DNA of 64,000 nt from Xylophilus sp. GW821-FHT01B05 (GTDB lineage Bacteria; Pseudomonadota; Gammaproteobacteria; Burkholderiales; Burkholderiaceae_C): assembly GCA_038961845.1 (NCBI GenBank), contig CP152408.1, positions 992,001 through 1,056,000 on the forward strand, in the 5' to 3' direction. The notes beneath the pieces were generated by a model, which was not told the origin of the DNA, ran no database searches, and was given only the letters and a program-made list of their open reading frames with translations. Positions within the stretch are counted from its first letter, which is position 1, and each line of letters opens with the position of its first letter. Made by a program: the position numbers and the translations under genes. Positions 47,806-58,010 of this stretch are shown in pieces.

Positions 47806-49165
47806 TGCGCTTGCTTCACCGCCTCCGGGGCGACCGGTGGACCTGCCTGGCGTGCTGCGTCCCGGTGAAGCAGCGGGGCCTGCGCCCGCCACGGGCTCCT
47901 TCCTGCATCGCCTGTGGCAAACGCGCGGCCCCTGGCTGATGTGGGGTGGCGTGGCGCTGCTGGCGCTGATCGGCCTGCTGTACCCGGTAGAGAGCGTGGT
48001 GGTGTCGCCAGGCCGTGTCATCCCCTCTGACCGTGTGAAGAGCGTCCAGCATCTGGAAGGCGGCATCGTCAACGCCGTGCTGGTCAAGGAAGGCGACCGC
48101 GTGCGCCGTGGCCAGACCCTGGTGGAAATCGACCTGGGCGGCACCGGCCTCAACCTTGAAGAACTCACCGCGCGCCACGCCGCCCTGCTGGCCACGCGCA
48201 GCCGGCTCACGGCAGAGAGCCTGGGCCGGCCGCTCTCGCGCTCGGTCTTCCCCGTTGGCACCGACGAGGCCGTGATTGCTGCCGAGCGCGGCGCCTACGA
48301 AGCCCGCTCGCTGGAACAGCGCGGCGTGATGGCGGGCACCACATCTGCCTACGAGCAGGCGCGCAGCCGCCAGATCGAGCAGCAGACCAAGGTGCTGGGC
48401 CTGCAAGAGCGCCTGGCGCTCTACGAGCGTGAAATGCAGATATCCGAGCAACTGCTCAGCGAGAAACTGGTGGGCCAGATCGAGGTGCTGGAGAAACGCC
48501 GCCAGATGGAATCAGTGCGCAGCGACCTCGCCGTGGCGCGCCAGGGCGTGGTGTCTGCCGCCGCTGCCATCACCGAGGCCAGCGCCAAGTCGGCCGAGGC
48601 CGAGGGCCGCTACCGGCGCCGCGCATCAGACGAGCTGTCGGCCCTGGAGCGCCAGCTCGCCAGCGTCAACGAAGACCTCTCGCGCGCCCGCACCCAGCGC
48701 TCGCGCACCGAGGTCAAGGCGCCGTCCGACGGCATCGTCAAAGGCCTGCGCAACTCCAGCTCGGGCTGGGTGGTCAAGCCCGGCGAGCCCATCATGGAGA
48801 TCGTGCCCGACGAAGAGCAGATCATGATCGAAGCCAAGCTGAGCCCCAACGACCGTGGCTTTGTCACTGTCGGCCAGCCGGCGCGGGTCAAGATATCGGC
48901 CTACGACTTCCTGCGCTACGGCGCGGTCGATGGCCATGTCACCCTGGTGGCGGCCGACGCAGACCGCGACGCTTCGGTGCCCAACTCGGCCACCTACTAC
49001 CGGGTACTGGTGAGCACCGCGCAAGCCTATGTCGGCCGGCCCGAGAACCGCATCACCGCCGGCATGGAGGCCGAGATCGACCTCAAGGTCGGCTCAGACC
49101 CCTTCATCTGGCACATGTTGCGGCCAGTGCTCAAGTTGCAACGCGAAGCCTTCCGGGAGCCATGA
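47798..49165 (+). CDS. HlyD-family membrane fusion protein of type I secretion
   Basis: The 455-residue periplasmic adaptor has one N-terminal membrane helix (about residues 46-66), the biotinyl-lipoyl-like segment with QHLEGGIVNAVLVKEGDRVRRG, long coiled-coil helices (about 120-290), and the C-terminal HlyD signature region around VEVKAPSDGIVKGL-like sequence and ITAGMEAEIDLKVG. It bridges the ABC protein and TolC. It overlaps the ABC gene by eight bases and the TolC gene by four. Confidence 0.94.
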   Translation: MADALASPPPGRPVDLPGVLRPGEAAGPAPATGSFLHRLWQTRGPWLMWGGVALLALIGLLYPVESVVVSPGRVIPSDRVKSVQHLEGGIVNAVLVKEGDRVRRGQTLVEIDLGGTGLNLEELTARHAALLATRSRLTAESLGRPLSRSVFPVGTDEAVIAAERGAYEARSLEQRGVMAGTTSAYEQARSRQIEQQTKVLGLQERLALYEREMQISEQLLSEKLVGQIEVLEKRRQMESVRSDLAVARQGVVSAAAAITEASAKSAEAEGRYRRRASDELSALERQLASVNEDLSRARTQRSRTEVKAPSDGIVKGLRNSSSGWVVKPGEPIMEIVPDEEQIMIEAKLSPNDRGFVTVGQPARVKISAYDFLRYGAVDGHVTLVAADADRDASVPNSATYYRVLVSTAQAYVGRPENRITAGMEAEIDLKVGSDPFIWHMLRPVLKLQREAFREP

Positions 49166-50676
49166 TGCGCGGTGGAGCCAGCTGTATTCCTTCTCGCCTT
49201 TGCGCCCTCATGGCCAGCCTGGCCGCAGGCATCGCGCATGCCGAGCCGCCACTGCTGCCAACGCCCCGGCTCTCGCCGCAGTCGCTGGGCGCCGTCGCCT
49301 CCATCGACCGGGTCAAGCTGGCCCTGCTCTGGCTGGCGCAAGACCACCCCGAGGTACTGAGCGCACAGGCGGCCGTCTCCACCAGCGGCTATGAGCTGGA
49401 CGCCACCAAGACCGCGCGCTACCCACGCCTGAAGGTCGGCACCTCAGCCGGCAACTCCAATGTGGGTACGGTCAGTGGCAGCTCGCAGTCGTATTCCGTC
49501 TTCAGTGCCGACGTGCGCATGGCACTCATCGACGGCGGCGGCATGTCCTCGCGCACCAGGGTTGCCGAGGCCCAGACCGAGGCCCAGCGCGAAGCCCTCA
49601 AATCCACGGTGCAGAAGGTCGTGCTCGATGCCTTCACCGCCTACCTGCAGGTCCAGCGCTACGACCTGAAGGCGCGTGTCGCCGAGCGCTCGGGCGAAGT
49701 GCTCAGCGATCTGCTGCGCATAGAGCAGCGGCGCGTCGACTTGGGGGCCACCGGCCAGAACGACCTGCGCATGGCCGCCTCGCGCCGCGCTAGCGTGCGT
49801 GCGCGGCAACAAGAGTTCGAGGCCCAGCGCTCTGACGCCAGCGGCAAGTTCGAGACCTACTTTCGCTTCTCGCCCAAGACCGACTTCCTGCCCACGCTGG
49901 CGGCGCCCGAGCAGTGGCTGCGCGCCACGCGCGAGGCCGCACTGCGCACCGCCGAAGACGGCAGCACCGAGCTGGCCGAGGCGCGCGACCAGATCGCCCG
50001 GGCCCGGGCGCAGGTTGAGTACCAGGAGGCCTCGCGCTTTCCCACGCTGGAAGCCGTCTACGGCCGCACCCACGACCCGCGCGGCATCCTGGTCACGCAG
50101 CCGACGCGGGTGGGCGTGGAACTCAACTGGAACTTCGGCAACGGCTTTGACGCCCAGTTGCGCATCCGCTCTGCGCTGGCCGAGGTAGACAACCAGCAAG
50201 CCAAGTTCGAGGCCGCGCGCCGCAACCTGATCGAGCTCACCGGCGCCTCTTGGGACCGCACCAACTCCGGCCGCGAGCGCGAACGCGAACTGCGCGAGGC
50301 CGTCGCAGAATCCGGCGCCGCCTTCCGCGGCCGCTGGCGCCTGCTGGAGTTCGGCCGCGAGACACTGCCGCGCGTGCTCGACGCGCAGGTGGACTACTAC
50401 ACGCTGCTGCAAGACTACGTCGACGCCGTGTACGACCTGCGCATCACCGAGCTTAGGCTGGCACGCGCCACCGGCCGGCTCATGGTGGCGCGCGACGGCG
50501 ACAACGGCTGGATCGACACCGTATTCACCGGCGCCGCCCGGCCCGTGCTGGCCGGCGACGGCCTGGACGGCACGCTCTGCATCGCGCAGCGCGCCCCCTG
50601 CATGGCCAGCCCCGACGCCGGCACCGACGACACCGGCATAGCCCTGCGCCCGGCCGGAGAGATCAGGCCGCTGTAG
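49162..50676 (+). CDS. TolC-family outer-membrane channel of type I secretion
   Basis: The 504-residue precursor has a signal peptide ending AHA-E, then two repeats of long helices and beta strands as in OEP/TolC proteins (for example LKVGTSAGNSNV and VGVELNWNFGNGFDAQLRIRSALAEVDNQQAKFE). It completes the export channel. The C-terminal 45 residues after MVARDGDNGWID form an acidic tail without known role. The gene ends the operon; a dispersed repeat follows. Confidence 0.93.
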   Translation: MMRGGASCIPSRLCALMASLAAGIAHAEPPLLPTPRLSPQSLGAVASIDRVKLALLWLAQDHPEVLSAQAAVSTSGYELDATKTARYPRLKVGTSAGNSNVGTVSGSSQSYSVFSADVRMALIDGGGMSSRTRVAEAQTEAQREALKSTVQKVVLDAFTAYLQVQRYDLKARVAERSGEVLSDLLRIEQRRVDLGATGQNDLRMAASRRASVRARQQEFEAQRSDASGKFETYFRFSPKTDFLPTLAAPEQWLRATREAALRTAEDGSTELAEARDQIARARAQVEYQEASRFPTLEAVYGRTHDPRGILVTQPTRVGVELNWNFGNGFDAQLRIRSALAEVDNQQAKFEAARRNLIELTGASWDRTNSGRERERELREAVAESGAAFRGRWRLLEFGRETLPRVLDAQVDYYTLLQDYVDAVYDLRITELRLARATGRLMVARDGDNGWIDTVFTGAARPVLAGDGLDGTLCIAQRAPCMASPDAGTDDTGIALRPAGEIRPL

Positions 50677-50734
50677 CTGCGGGCGGGGGCAGGGCCCTCG
50701 GCAATGGCCGGGTTTGCGGGGAGTATTTTTTGTG

Positions 50735-50790
50735 AAAAGTGCCTCTAGCCCAGGTCCTGCCTGGGCTTGTAGCTATCTATTTGATAGTTG
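50735..50790 (+). repeat. GCTATC/AGCCCA dispersed repeat, intact copy at convergent junction
   Basis: AAAAGTGCCTCTAGCCCAGG, loop, CTGCCTGGGCTTGTAGCTATC, TATTTGATAG. It is nearly identical to 27008-27064. It lies between the convergent tolC and sigma-54 activator genes, where its stems may help end transcription. Confidence 0.8.
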
Positions 50791-50812
50791 TGGCGACCAG
50801 CGCGGTTTACCC

Positions 50813-52201
50813 TCAAGACTCTTCCGGAATCCCTGGCTCGCCGTCCAGGATCTGGTACTTGCGCATCTTCTCCCACAGCACCTTGCGGCTGATGCCCAGC
50901 TCGTGGGCTGTGTCCTGGCGGCGCCAGTCGTTGTTCTCCAGCGCGGCAATGATGCGGTTGCGCTCGTTGCCGTTCCAGCGCCGGCGGTCGCCCTGCTGCT
51001 CGGCCCGCTCGGTCTCTGCGGGGGTGGGGGCCACGCCGCGCATGAGCTGCAGCGCCCGCTGGATCAGCACCTGGTCCCAGACGCCCATCTGCCGCACGAT
51101 CACGCCCACCCGCTCGGCCAGGTTGCGCAACTGCCGCACGTTGCCCGGGAAGTACATGCCCGATATTGCATCGGTCAGCCAGTAGGGGATCTCTTGCAGG
51201 GACTTCTGCTCTTCACCCAGCACCGAGTTGAGGATGGCCTTGAAGATCGCGATCTTGTCGATCACCCCGCGCTCTTCCAGGCTGGGTACGTGCAGCTCGA
51301 TCACCGCCAGGCGGTAGAACAGGTCGGCGCGGAAGTCGCCGCTGTTGACCATCTCGCGCAGGTCGCGGTTGGTCGCCGCCACCAGCCGGAAATCCAGCTT
51401 CACCGGCGAGGTCGAGCCCAGCCGCATCACCGCGTTGTCCTCCAGCACGCGCAGCAGCTTCACTTGCTGGTAGCGCGGCAGGTCGCCAATCTCGTCCAGG
51501 AACAGCGTGCCATTGGTGGCCTGCTCGAAGTAGCCCTTGTGCGCATACGCGGCGCCGGTGAAAGAGCCCTTGGCATGGCCAAAGAACAGCGACTCGAACA
51601 GGCCATCCGGGATCGCGCCGCAGTTCACCGCCACAAAAGGCCCGCGCCCGTAGCGGCTGTGGCCCAGGTGCAGGTTCTGCGCAATGCGCTCCTTGCCCAC
51701 GCCGGTCTCGCCGCGCACCAGCACGTTGTGGTCGCAATCCGCAAAGGCGGTGACCTCGGTCAGCAGCGCCTGCATGCAGTCTGAATTGGCAATCAGCGCG
51801 CCGGGCTGCTGGATGGTCGCGCCATGCGCGCGCACCTGCCGCACCAGCTTGACCACCATCGTGCGCAGCTCTGCGCAGGTGAAGTCAAAGGGCAGCACAT
51901 GCAGGTACTCCGGCGGGTAGCTGTGCGGCTGCCGGTCGCGCGACGCCGCACCCACCCAGATCACCGGCATGCCCTGCAGCACCTCCGCCGAAGGCGGCAT
52001 GCCGCCGCTGTCGATCATGGACACGCTGATGATCGCCACCGCAGCACGGTGGGCGTCGCGGTCGCCAGGCAGCGGCAGGCCATCCGCACGGATCACATCC
52101 ACCTCGAAGCTCGACATGCAGCGCGCAATGCGCTCCTGGATGTCGGCCTTGCCCTCCCAGACATAGAGGTCGAGGTCTTCGAAGTGGTCTTGGGTACGCA
52201 T
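50813..52201 (-). CDS. Sigma-54-dependent activator with receiver-like N-domain
   Basis: The 462-residue enhancer-binding protein has an N-terminal receiver-like domain (about 1-125) in which the usual phospho-acceptor site reads IISVSMID and appears to lack the Asp, a central AAA+ domain with Walker A GETGVGKE (164-171), the sigma-54 contact loop GSFTGA (212-217) and LFLDEIGDL, and a C-terminal Fis-type helix-turn-helix (about 425-460, ending in [13 protein letters not shown]). It resembles FleQ-type regulators that are not controlled by phosphorylation. It is the last gene of the Tad operon and faces the type I operon, which has a sigma-54 promoter. Confidence 0.93.
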   Translation of the reverse strand: MRTQDHFEDLDLYVWEGKADIQERIARCMSSFEVDVIRADGLPLPGDRDAHRAAVAIISVSMIDSGGMPPSAEVLQGMPVIWVGAASRDRQPHSYPPEYLHVLPFDFTCAELRTMVVKLVRQVRAHGATIQQPGALIANSDCMQALLTEVTAFADCDHNVLVRGETGVGKERIAQNLHLGHSRYGRGPFVAVNCGAIPDGLFESLFFGHAKGSFTGAAYAHKGYFEQATNGTLFLDEIGDLPRYQQVKLLRVLEDNAVMRLGSTSPVKLDFRLVAATNRDLREMVNSGDFRADLFYRLAVIELHVPSLEERGVIDKIAIFKAILNSVLGEEQKSLQEIPYWLTDAISGMYFPGNVRQLRNLAERVGVIVRQMGVWDQVLIQRALQLMRGVAPTPAETERAEQQGDRRRWNGNERNRIIAALENNDWRRQDTAHELGISRKVLWEKMRKYQILDGEPGIPEES

Positions 52202-52265
52202 GGCGTGGAATCTGTAGTCTTTGGCAGAGGATGGAATGGGGGCGCTCTTCTGTGGGAAGTGGGCG

Positions 52266-54272
52266 TTATTGGACAAGCTCCGCATCGGTGTCGCACGTTA
52301 GCTGGCCACCGACTTCGGCGTTGGATAGGCCGATGCCCAACACATTGCCCAGCAGGGTGTTCAAGAGCGGGTCCAGCAGAGGGGAAAGCAGGCCTGAGAC
52401 GACGCCTTGCAATAGGCTGATGACGCCACTCAGGGTATTGGTCAGTGCCGTAAGAACGTTCGCCAGTCCGCCATTTGCACTGCCTTGTGCGGGGATTGCC
52501 TTGAGGATGTTGAGACCTTGGAGGGTGCTGCTGACGGTGGAAACAATATTGGTTGCGCCAGGGACCGCTTGATAGTCGGCGGGCATCCAGGGCTGTCCGA
52601 CGTTGTTCGGATTGGTGAATGTCAACGGGTTTGTCTGGGCAACAACCGGTATCTGGGCCTGGAGGGCCAGCCCGCCGCCGTAGTACGCCTTGCGGTTTGC
52701 CTCGTCGCACTTCACCGGGATCAAGCCCAGCAGGATGCGCGTGCAAGACATTTCACCAATGTCGAGCACTGGAACTGGTGCGGCTTGCGGTGGAGCTTTT
52801 GTGGCGAATGCAACCGCTTTCGTTGCAGCCCAGGTGTCGCCTAGCTTGCCTATCCGCAGATCAGCAAGAGCTGTTCGGGTCTGAGTAATCAGCGATTTAT
52901 TGTTCGTCACGCAGCTATGTCCGGTGACCCATACGCCGGCGTTCCCCGCGTCCAAACTGATATCGAGCTTGACGGGGGGCGGGAGGATGTCGATGTCGGT
53001 CACGTTCTTCGTGCAGGCCAGCACGCAGGAGAGTACGTCGCCCAGCACGCTGAGGTTGAGGCTCAAAAGGCTGTTTAGCAAAGTGGTGACTGGTGAAAGT
53101 AGATTGGTAACGGCACCTAACAGCCCCGTCACTCCGTCGAGTGCGGGAAGCTCAACCGAGATCAATGTCCTGACCTGAGCCGTACTGATATAGATCTTGT
53201 TGTCTCCTAAGGGCGCGGCCTCGGCCAGCACAGGGTTGCCGACGGAACTGAACTGGGCCGGCTCGATGACCTTTACCGCGAGATTGATGTTCGCCAGTCC
53301 CAGCAGGGAGATCGGGACCTCTATCGCCACGGCATTTTTTGAGTTGGCGATCTCTGCAATGGCCTGCACCAGTTGCAGCACCTGTACGCCTGCGTTGAGG
53401 CCAGCAGAGGTGGTGCCGGTCTGGAGGTTCAGCAGTTCGCCCAGTGTTACGTCCAGGGTCGGGACTGCTGCGCTGATTGCCAGCAGTCCACTCAGCGCTG
53501 CGGCCGTGATCTGTGCTGTGTTACCGCCCTGGGGCAGGGCGGTGATCGCAGCATTGATCAGTTGGCCCAGCGAGACCTGGGTTCCTAGCAGTTGGTCGTA
53601 GTTCCCTGCCTGCAAACCCAGCTCGATATTGAGCGCATCCAGATAGTTGAGGAGGTTGATGTTGGCGTCTACCAGCCCCTGCCAGCCGGCAATCCCCAAG
53701 TTCAGGCTACCCCCGAGCATGCCGCCAATGACGGCATTGAGAAGACTGGACCTGGAGGCATCGACCGTGAGCAGCGTATTGCGGATGCTCAGCGCCGCAA
53801 GCGGCGTATTTATCTTGGCCGTTGCCGTGGCGCTGATGACGCGGGATGCGCTGTTCGTGCTGAAGACAAACCAGTACGGCACCGTGCGCGATACCGTGAC
53901 GCGCACTGCATTGGGATTGGTTGTGGTCGCGGTGAATCGATCTCCGCTACTGTTGGCTGTCGCGGACCACACGCCGCAGTCTGGGCCTTCCGTGATGGCG
54001 AACGCCTGCGTTGGAGTACGCGCATTGAGCAGTGCACTTTCGCGGGAGGTCTGCTGTGCCGTTGGGCAACTCTGCAGAACTCTTTGAGCCCCCGCCAGCG
54101 CGGCCATGTCGGCTACGCGCTGCGCTTCGCGGCGCTGCCAGAAGATGTTGCCGATATCGATGCTCATCAGGCAGATCAAGGCCACCGTGATCCAGAGGGC
54201 GCCCAGCACGGCAGCGGAGCCGCGCTGACGTGTGGCAGACCGGGGGGGGCGCAGCGAAGATCGGCGTTTCAT
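52266..54272 (-). CDS. tadG: TadG-like pilus assembly protein
   Basis: The 668-residue protein opens with the TadG N-terminal segment: [12 protein letters not shown] followed by one membrane helix and [25 protein letters not shown]. The long extracytoplasmic part is rich in Leu, Val, Ala and Asn, with low-complexity stretches such as [21 protein letters not shown], and ends with possible disulfide cysteines. TadG helps anchor or assemble Flp pili. The start at 54272 overlaps the tadE stop by four bases (ATGA). Confidence 0.85.
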   Translation of the reverse strand: MKRRSSLRPPRSATRQRGSAAVLGALWITVALICLMSIDIGNIFWQRREAQRVADMAALAGAQRVLQSCPTAQQTSRESALLNARTPTQAFAITEGPDCGVWSATANSSGDRFTATTTNPNAVRVTVSRTVPYWFVFSTNSASRVISATATAKINTPLAALSIRNTLLTVDASRSSLLNAVIGGMLGGSLNLGIAGWQGLVDANINLLNYLDALNIELGLQAGNYDQLLGTQVSLGQLINAAITALPQGGNTAQITAAALSGLLAISAAVPTLDVTLGELLNLQTGTTSAGLNAGVQVLQLVQAIAEIANSKNAVAIEVPISLLGLANINLAVKVIEPAQFSSVGNPVLAEAAPLGDNKIYISTAQVRTLISVELPALDGVTGLLGAVTNLLSPVTTLLNSLLSLNLSVLGDVLSCVLACTKNVTDIDILPPPVKLDISLDAGNAGVWVTGHSCVTNNKSLITQTRTALADLRIGKLGDTWAATKAVAFATKAPPQAAPVPVLDIGEMSCTRILLGLIPVKCDEANRKAYYGGGLALQAQIPVVAQTNPLTFTNPNNVGQPWMPADYQAVPGATNIVSTVSSTLQGLNILKAIPAQGSANGGLANVLTALTNTLSGVISLLQGVVSGLLSPLLDPLLNTLLGNVLGIGLSNAEVGGQLTCDTDAELVQ

Positions 54273-54739
54273 GATGCCGTTGTCTTCAGGTACACCACTG
54301 CTCTTCCGGTCAGCGTGGCAGGGGTTGGAAGGCTCAGCAGCGGGCCCAGCAGCGGTGGTACCAGGGGTGCGGCCGCATAGTTGTAGGTCACGACTACCGA
54401 GTAGCAGGCGTACCCGGCCACAGTACAAGATGCCTGGCTGGTTACCAGCGTCGGAGTGGGGCAGAGGGGCGTCTGCGGAAGCCAAGTAAGCGACGCCTGG
54501 GCAACATTGCAGGCAGTCGTCTGACGGGCTGGCAGTGAGGTTTGATAACGCAGCATCGCCCGCGCCCCCTCAGAGGCCGCCAAGGTCAATGATTGCTGCG
54601 CGACCATGATCAGCGCATACGTAACGATCGCGTAGAAGATCAGGAAGAAGACCGGAAAGATGATCGCGAACTCGATCGCCGTCGCGCCGCGCAGCCGGCG
54701 CCGGCAGTGACGGGGAAGGGTTGAACGGGTTCGGGTCAT
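54269..54739 (-). CDS. tadE: TadE-family minor pseudopilin
   Basis: The 156-residue protein has a basic N-terminus, the processing-like sequence RLRGATAIEFAIIFPVF with the conserved Glu, one hydrophobic helix, and an extracytoplasmic domain with four cysteines. TadE and TadF are prepilin-like proteins processed by the TadV peptidase and needed for Flp pilus formation. It is followed by tadG and preceded by the DUF3613 gene. Confidence 0.88.
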   Translation of the reverse strand: MTRTRSTLPRHCRRRLRGATAIEFAIIFPVFFLIFYAIVTYALIMVAQQSLTLAASEGARAMLRYQTSLPARQTTACNVAQASLTWLPQTPLCPTPTLVTSQASCTVAGYACYSVVVTYNYAAAPLVPPLLGPLLSLPTPATLTGRAVVYLKTTAS

Positions 54740-54767
54740 GGCACACCTCCTTCTGGTGCAACGGCGG

Positions 54768-55151
54768 CTACTGCTTGCCGGTGTCGCTTGTGGTCGCGGT
54801 GAAATTTGCGGGGATCGGCAGCTTGAAGCTGTCGAGGTAGCGCTGATAGCTCAGCGTTGCCACGTCGCCCGCTATCGGTCGGCGGGTGGTGGATGCGTAG
54901 TTGCCCTCGCGCTGCATGTCCAGCAGCGTGCGTGTGGCGTCACCCACGCGCAGGGGCGCGGCGGGGGCCGCCTGCAGGGGCACGCCCCAGGGTTCGGCGG
55001 GCACGACCGTGGCGGTTTCCACGGGGGGCGCGTCCACCGCGCTTTCAGGGGGCCTTTCCTGCGTGGCGGGTGGGGTGCCTTGCGCTGCGCATTGCGCTGC
55101 CAGGCCCAGTGCCAGCGCGGCACCGAATGCAAGCCGTTGGAAGGAGGTCAT
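54768..55151 (-). CDS. DUF3613 protein of the Tad locus
   Basis: The 127-residue precursor has a signal peptide (MTSFQRLAFGAALALGLAAQ, cleaved near AAQG), a Pro/Val-rich spacer, and the conserved C-terminal segment LLDMQREGNYAS...YQRYLDSFKLPIPANF typical of DUF3613, often found beside tad genes in Burkholderiales. An alternative start at 55184 overlaps tadD by four bases and adds eleven residues; 55151 is preferred because of GAAAGGA upstream and a cleaner signal peptide. Role unknown, probably periplasmic. Confidence 0.82.
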   Translation of the reverse strand: MTSFQRLAFGAALALGLAAQCAAQGTPPATQERPPESAVDAPPVETATVVPAEPWGVPLQAAPAAPLRVGDATRTLLDMQREGNYASTTRRPIAGDVATLSYQRYLDSFKLPIPANFTATTSDTGKQ

Positions 55152-55180
55152 GGCGGTTTTCCTTTCGAAGGGGCGGGCGG

Positions 55181-56059
55181 TCATGGGGTGTTCCGTATGC
55201 GGGCCGACATCCAGCCCGAGGTCTTCAGCACCAGCGGGGCGCTGACGGCGGCTTCGTGGATGACCGGGAGCTCCGGCGTCTCCTGGCTGGTGGCGGCGAC
55301 GGTAGCGGTAGTGGGCGGCGGCGCGGCGGCATGCAGGCCCATGCTCTTGGCTTCTTGCGCAATGGCGGCGCGGGTCTCACTGGGCAGGCGGCTCTCGTCC
55401 ATCAGCGCCTGTGCCAGTGCGGGCTTGTCTTCGGCCAGCAGCAAAAGCGCAATGTTGCCCAGTACCTTGGGGTTTTCCGGCAGCAGTTGCTGCGCCTGCA
55501 TCAGCGGCATGCGCGCGGCCTCCAAGCGGCCGGCCCGCATCTGGGCATAGCCCAGGTCGTTCAGCAGCAGGCCGTCGGTGGGTGTCTGGCGCCGGGCGTC
55601 TTCCAGCAAGTCTGCGGCCTGGGCGAAATCGCCACGCGCGCCGGCCAGCAGGCCGCGCCCGTGGTAGGCCGCGGTTTGCTGCGGCGTGCCGGCCAATTGC
55701 AGGTAGATCTTCTCGCTCTGCTCAAGCTGGCCGGTCTGGCGCAGCGCGTCGGCCCGCAGGCGCTGGGACTCCGGCGATGCGCCCCATTGCTGCTCCAGTG
55801 CGTCGATATGGGCCAGTGATGCAAACCAGAGCCCGTTCTGCTGCATGCGGCTCACCAGCGTCAGGTAAGAGGCCTGGCTGTCGCGGTGCGGCGCGGCATC
55901 GGTCGGGGCCGCCGTCTCGGTGATGCGCGGCGGTGGCGGTGTTGCCACACCGTAGCCGTTGGGCGGGCTGCTGCTGCATGCGGCCAGCAGCAGGGCGGTG
56001 GTGGCAATGGCTGCTGCGCGCGCCGGCGCTGCCACCAATGTGCGTGGGGAGGTTTTCAT
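55181..56059 (-). CDS. tadD: TadD, TPR lipoprotein of the Tad system
   Basis: The 292-residue precursor has a lipobox LLLAAC with Cys at residue 28 and several tetratricopeptide repeats between about residues 65 and 230 (for example AAYHGRGLLAGARGDFAQAADLLEDA and LLLNDLGYAQMRAGRLEAA). TadD acts at the outer membrane, probably as a pilotin-like assembly factor for the secretin. It overlaps tadC by four bases. Confidence 0.9.
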   Translation of the reverse strand: MKTSPRTLVAAPARAAAIATTALLLAACSSSPPNGYGVATPPPPRITETAAPTDAAPHRDSQASYLTLVSRMQQNGLWFASLAHIDALEQQWGASPESQRLRADALRQTGQLEQSEKIYLQLAGTPQQTAAYHGRGLLAGARGDFAQAADLLEDARRQTPTDGLLLNDLGYAQMRAGRLEAARMPLMQAQQLLPENPKVLGNIALLLLAEDKPALAQALMDESRLPSETRAAIAQEAKSMGLHAAAPPPTTATVAATSQETPELPVIHEAAVSAPLVLKTSGWMSARIRNTP

Positions 56060-57048
56060 TTCGCCATGGCTCCCAGTGAGCGGATCACGGCCAGGAAGCC
56101 GGGGCCCGCGGTGATGATGATCAGAGAGGGCAGCAGGGTGACGACCATCACGCCGGTCATCTTCACCGTGATGCGGCCGATGCGCTCCTTCATGTCGGAT
56201 TGGCGCCGCTCGCGCAGGCGTTCGCCAAACAGGCGCAGTGGCTCCTGCACCGCTCCGCCATGCCGGTCAGACTGCACCATCATGGCCACCAGGCTGGCCA
56301 GGTTGTCGTTGCCGTACAAATGGCCAAAGCGCCGCAGCGAATGCTCGCGCGACCGCCCCTGCTGGTAGTGGCGGTTGGCAATGGCCAGCTCCGGCGCCAG
56401 CACCTTGAGCACGGGCACGAACTCGGTGGCGATCACATGCAGGCTCTGGTCCAGGCTCAGGCCCACGCCCTGCAACAGGCGCAGCAGGTCCACGAACAGC
56501 GGCAGCTCGTGCGCGGCCCGCGCGCGCCGTCGCGCGGCGCGGCGTGCCAGCAGCCACTTGGGCAGCATGAAGCCCACGCAGAACAGCACGGCCAGTATCA
56601 AAAATCCCATGTCCAGGGCCGTGATGGCCGGCCATAACACCCAGGCCAGCACGGGCAGCAAGAAGCAGAGCAGGGCGCGGGTGATGAGCAGCAGCAACTG
56701 CGTGCGGGCGGAGGGCAGGCCGCACTGCTCTATCAACTGGCGGTCTTCGTCGGCCACCAGCAGGCGGCCCAGCCGGTGGTCCAGCCAATGCAGGGGCAGG
56801 CCCCGTTCCAGGTCGGGCTCAGGGGCGGCCTCGGCGCGGTCGATGGCGCGTATGCCCAGGCTCGGCGTGGCGTCGGTCGATAGATCAGGGTCCACGGCCT
56901 GCAGGCGGTCGTCGATGGCATGGGCAATGCGCGTGCTGGCGCGGTGCCGCTGCAGCTCGCCGGCCACCAGGTAGCCGGCAAATACCAGCAGCCCGCAGGC
57001 CAGCAGCAGCACGCCGATCATGATGAGTTTCTGGGTGTCCATGGCCAT
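56056..57048 (-). CDS. tadC: TadC, inner-membrane platform protein
   Basis: The 330-residue GspF-like protein has a membrane helix at the N-terminus, two central helices (about 120-165) and one C-terminal helix, with a T2SSF domain containing ELPLFVDLLRLLQGVGLSLDQSLHVIA. With TadB it forms the platform on which the TadA ATPase acts. The start ATG shares one base with the tadB stop (TAATG); a second ATG lies two codons later. Confidence 0.92.
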   Translation of the reverse strand: MAMDTQKLIMIGVLLLACGLLVFAGYLVAGELQRHRASTRIAHAIDDRLQAVDPDLSTDATPSLGIRAIDRAEAAPEPDLERGLPLHWLDHRLGRLLVADEDRQLIEQCGLPSARTQLLLLITRALLCFLLPVLAWVLWPAITALDMGFLILAVLFCVGFMLPKWLLARRAARRRARAAHELPLFVDLLRLLQGVGLSLDQSLHVIATEFVPVLKVLAPELAIANRHYQQGRSREHSLRRFGHLYGNDNLASLVAMMVQSDRHGGAVQEPLRLFGERLRERRQSDMKERIGRITVKMTGVMVVTLLPSLIIITAGPGFLAVIRSLGAMAK

Positions 57049-58010
57049 TACTCCAGGCGTGCCAGGCGGTAGAGCAGGATGCCGCCCAGTATCTGCAGGG
57101 CCAGCGCGGCCCAGAGCAGGATTTGTCCGGTGGGGTCGTTCCACATGTGCAGGAAGTAGGCAGCATTGAGCGTCACGATCATCGAGCCCACCAGCACCGG
57201 CAGCAGGCCCAGCACCCAAGCCGACAGGCGCGTTTCTGACGACAGCGCCAGCAGCTCGTGCTCGGCCTGGGAGCGGTCGCGCATGAAGTGGGCCATGCGG
57301 TCCAGCAACTGGTCGGCGCGGCCGCCGTAGCGCGTGCCCAGCCCCAGCACGGCGGCCAGCATGTGCATTTCTTCCAGGCGGGTGTGGTGCGCGGTCTGCA
57401 GCAGCGCCTGGTCCAGGTCGGCGCCTACGCGCACGCGGCGGTCCACGTTGTCCAGGTGCAGCCGCAGCGGCGGCTTGGCGGTCTGGGCCGCGTACTGGTA
57501 GGCCGCATGGATCGAGTTGCCCACGGTCAGCAGGTGCACCATGGCATCGAGGAAGTCCGGCAACTGCTCGACGATCTTCTTGCGCATCTTCTGCAGCCGC
57601 CGCCAGATGACGAAGGTCGTCAGCAGCAAGGTGCCGGGAATGCTCAAGACCAGCGCCAACGGGCCGCCCACGGCCGCCGCGCCACCCCATACCAGCAGCA
57701 GCAGGGCGGCCGCAACGCACAGCCCGCGCACGGACACCACGCCCAGCAGCCATCCGGGCAGCACGATGCTGGCCCGGCGGGCCGAGCGCGAGGCGGGCTC
57801 TGCATCGTCGCCGGCCCGTTCGGTTTGCGGGTTGTTGCCCCAGGCGCCCCAGGCCGGGCTGGGTTCGGTGGCGGCTACATCCAGCTGGCGCTCCAGGTGC
57901 TGCACCGCCTGCTGGCGGCTCTGGCGCGTTTGCGCGCCGCCCCACAGCAGCAGGCCGCCCGCCCCCAGCAGCAGCGCCAGTGCCAGCATGAACACCAGGA
58001 TGCTAGGCAT
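57048..58010 (-). CDS. tadB: TadB, inner-membrane platform protein
   Basis: The 320-residue GspF-like protein has an N-terminal helix, a pair of helices around residues 90-130, and a T2SSF domain with EQLPDFLDAMVHLLTVGNSIHAAYQYA, then C-terminal helices. It partners TadC. It overlaps tadA by eight bases. Confidence 0.93.
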   Translation of the reverse strand: MPSILVFMLALALLLGAGGLLLWGGAQTRQSRQQAVQHLERQLDVAATEPSPAWGAWGNNPQTERAGDDAEPASRSARRASIVLPGWLLGVVSVRGLCVAAALLLLVWGGAAAVGGPLALVLSIPGTLLLTTFVIWRRLQKMRKKIVEQLPDFLDAMVHLLTVGNSIHAAYQYAAQTAKPPLRLHLDNVDRRVRVGADLDQALLQTAHHTRLEEMHMLAAVLGLGTRYGGRADQLLDRMAHFMRDRSQAEHELLALSSETRLSAWVLGLLPVLVGSMIVTLNAAYFLHMWNDPTGQILLWAALALQILGGILLYRLARLE

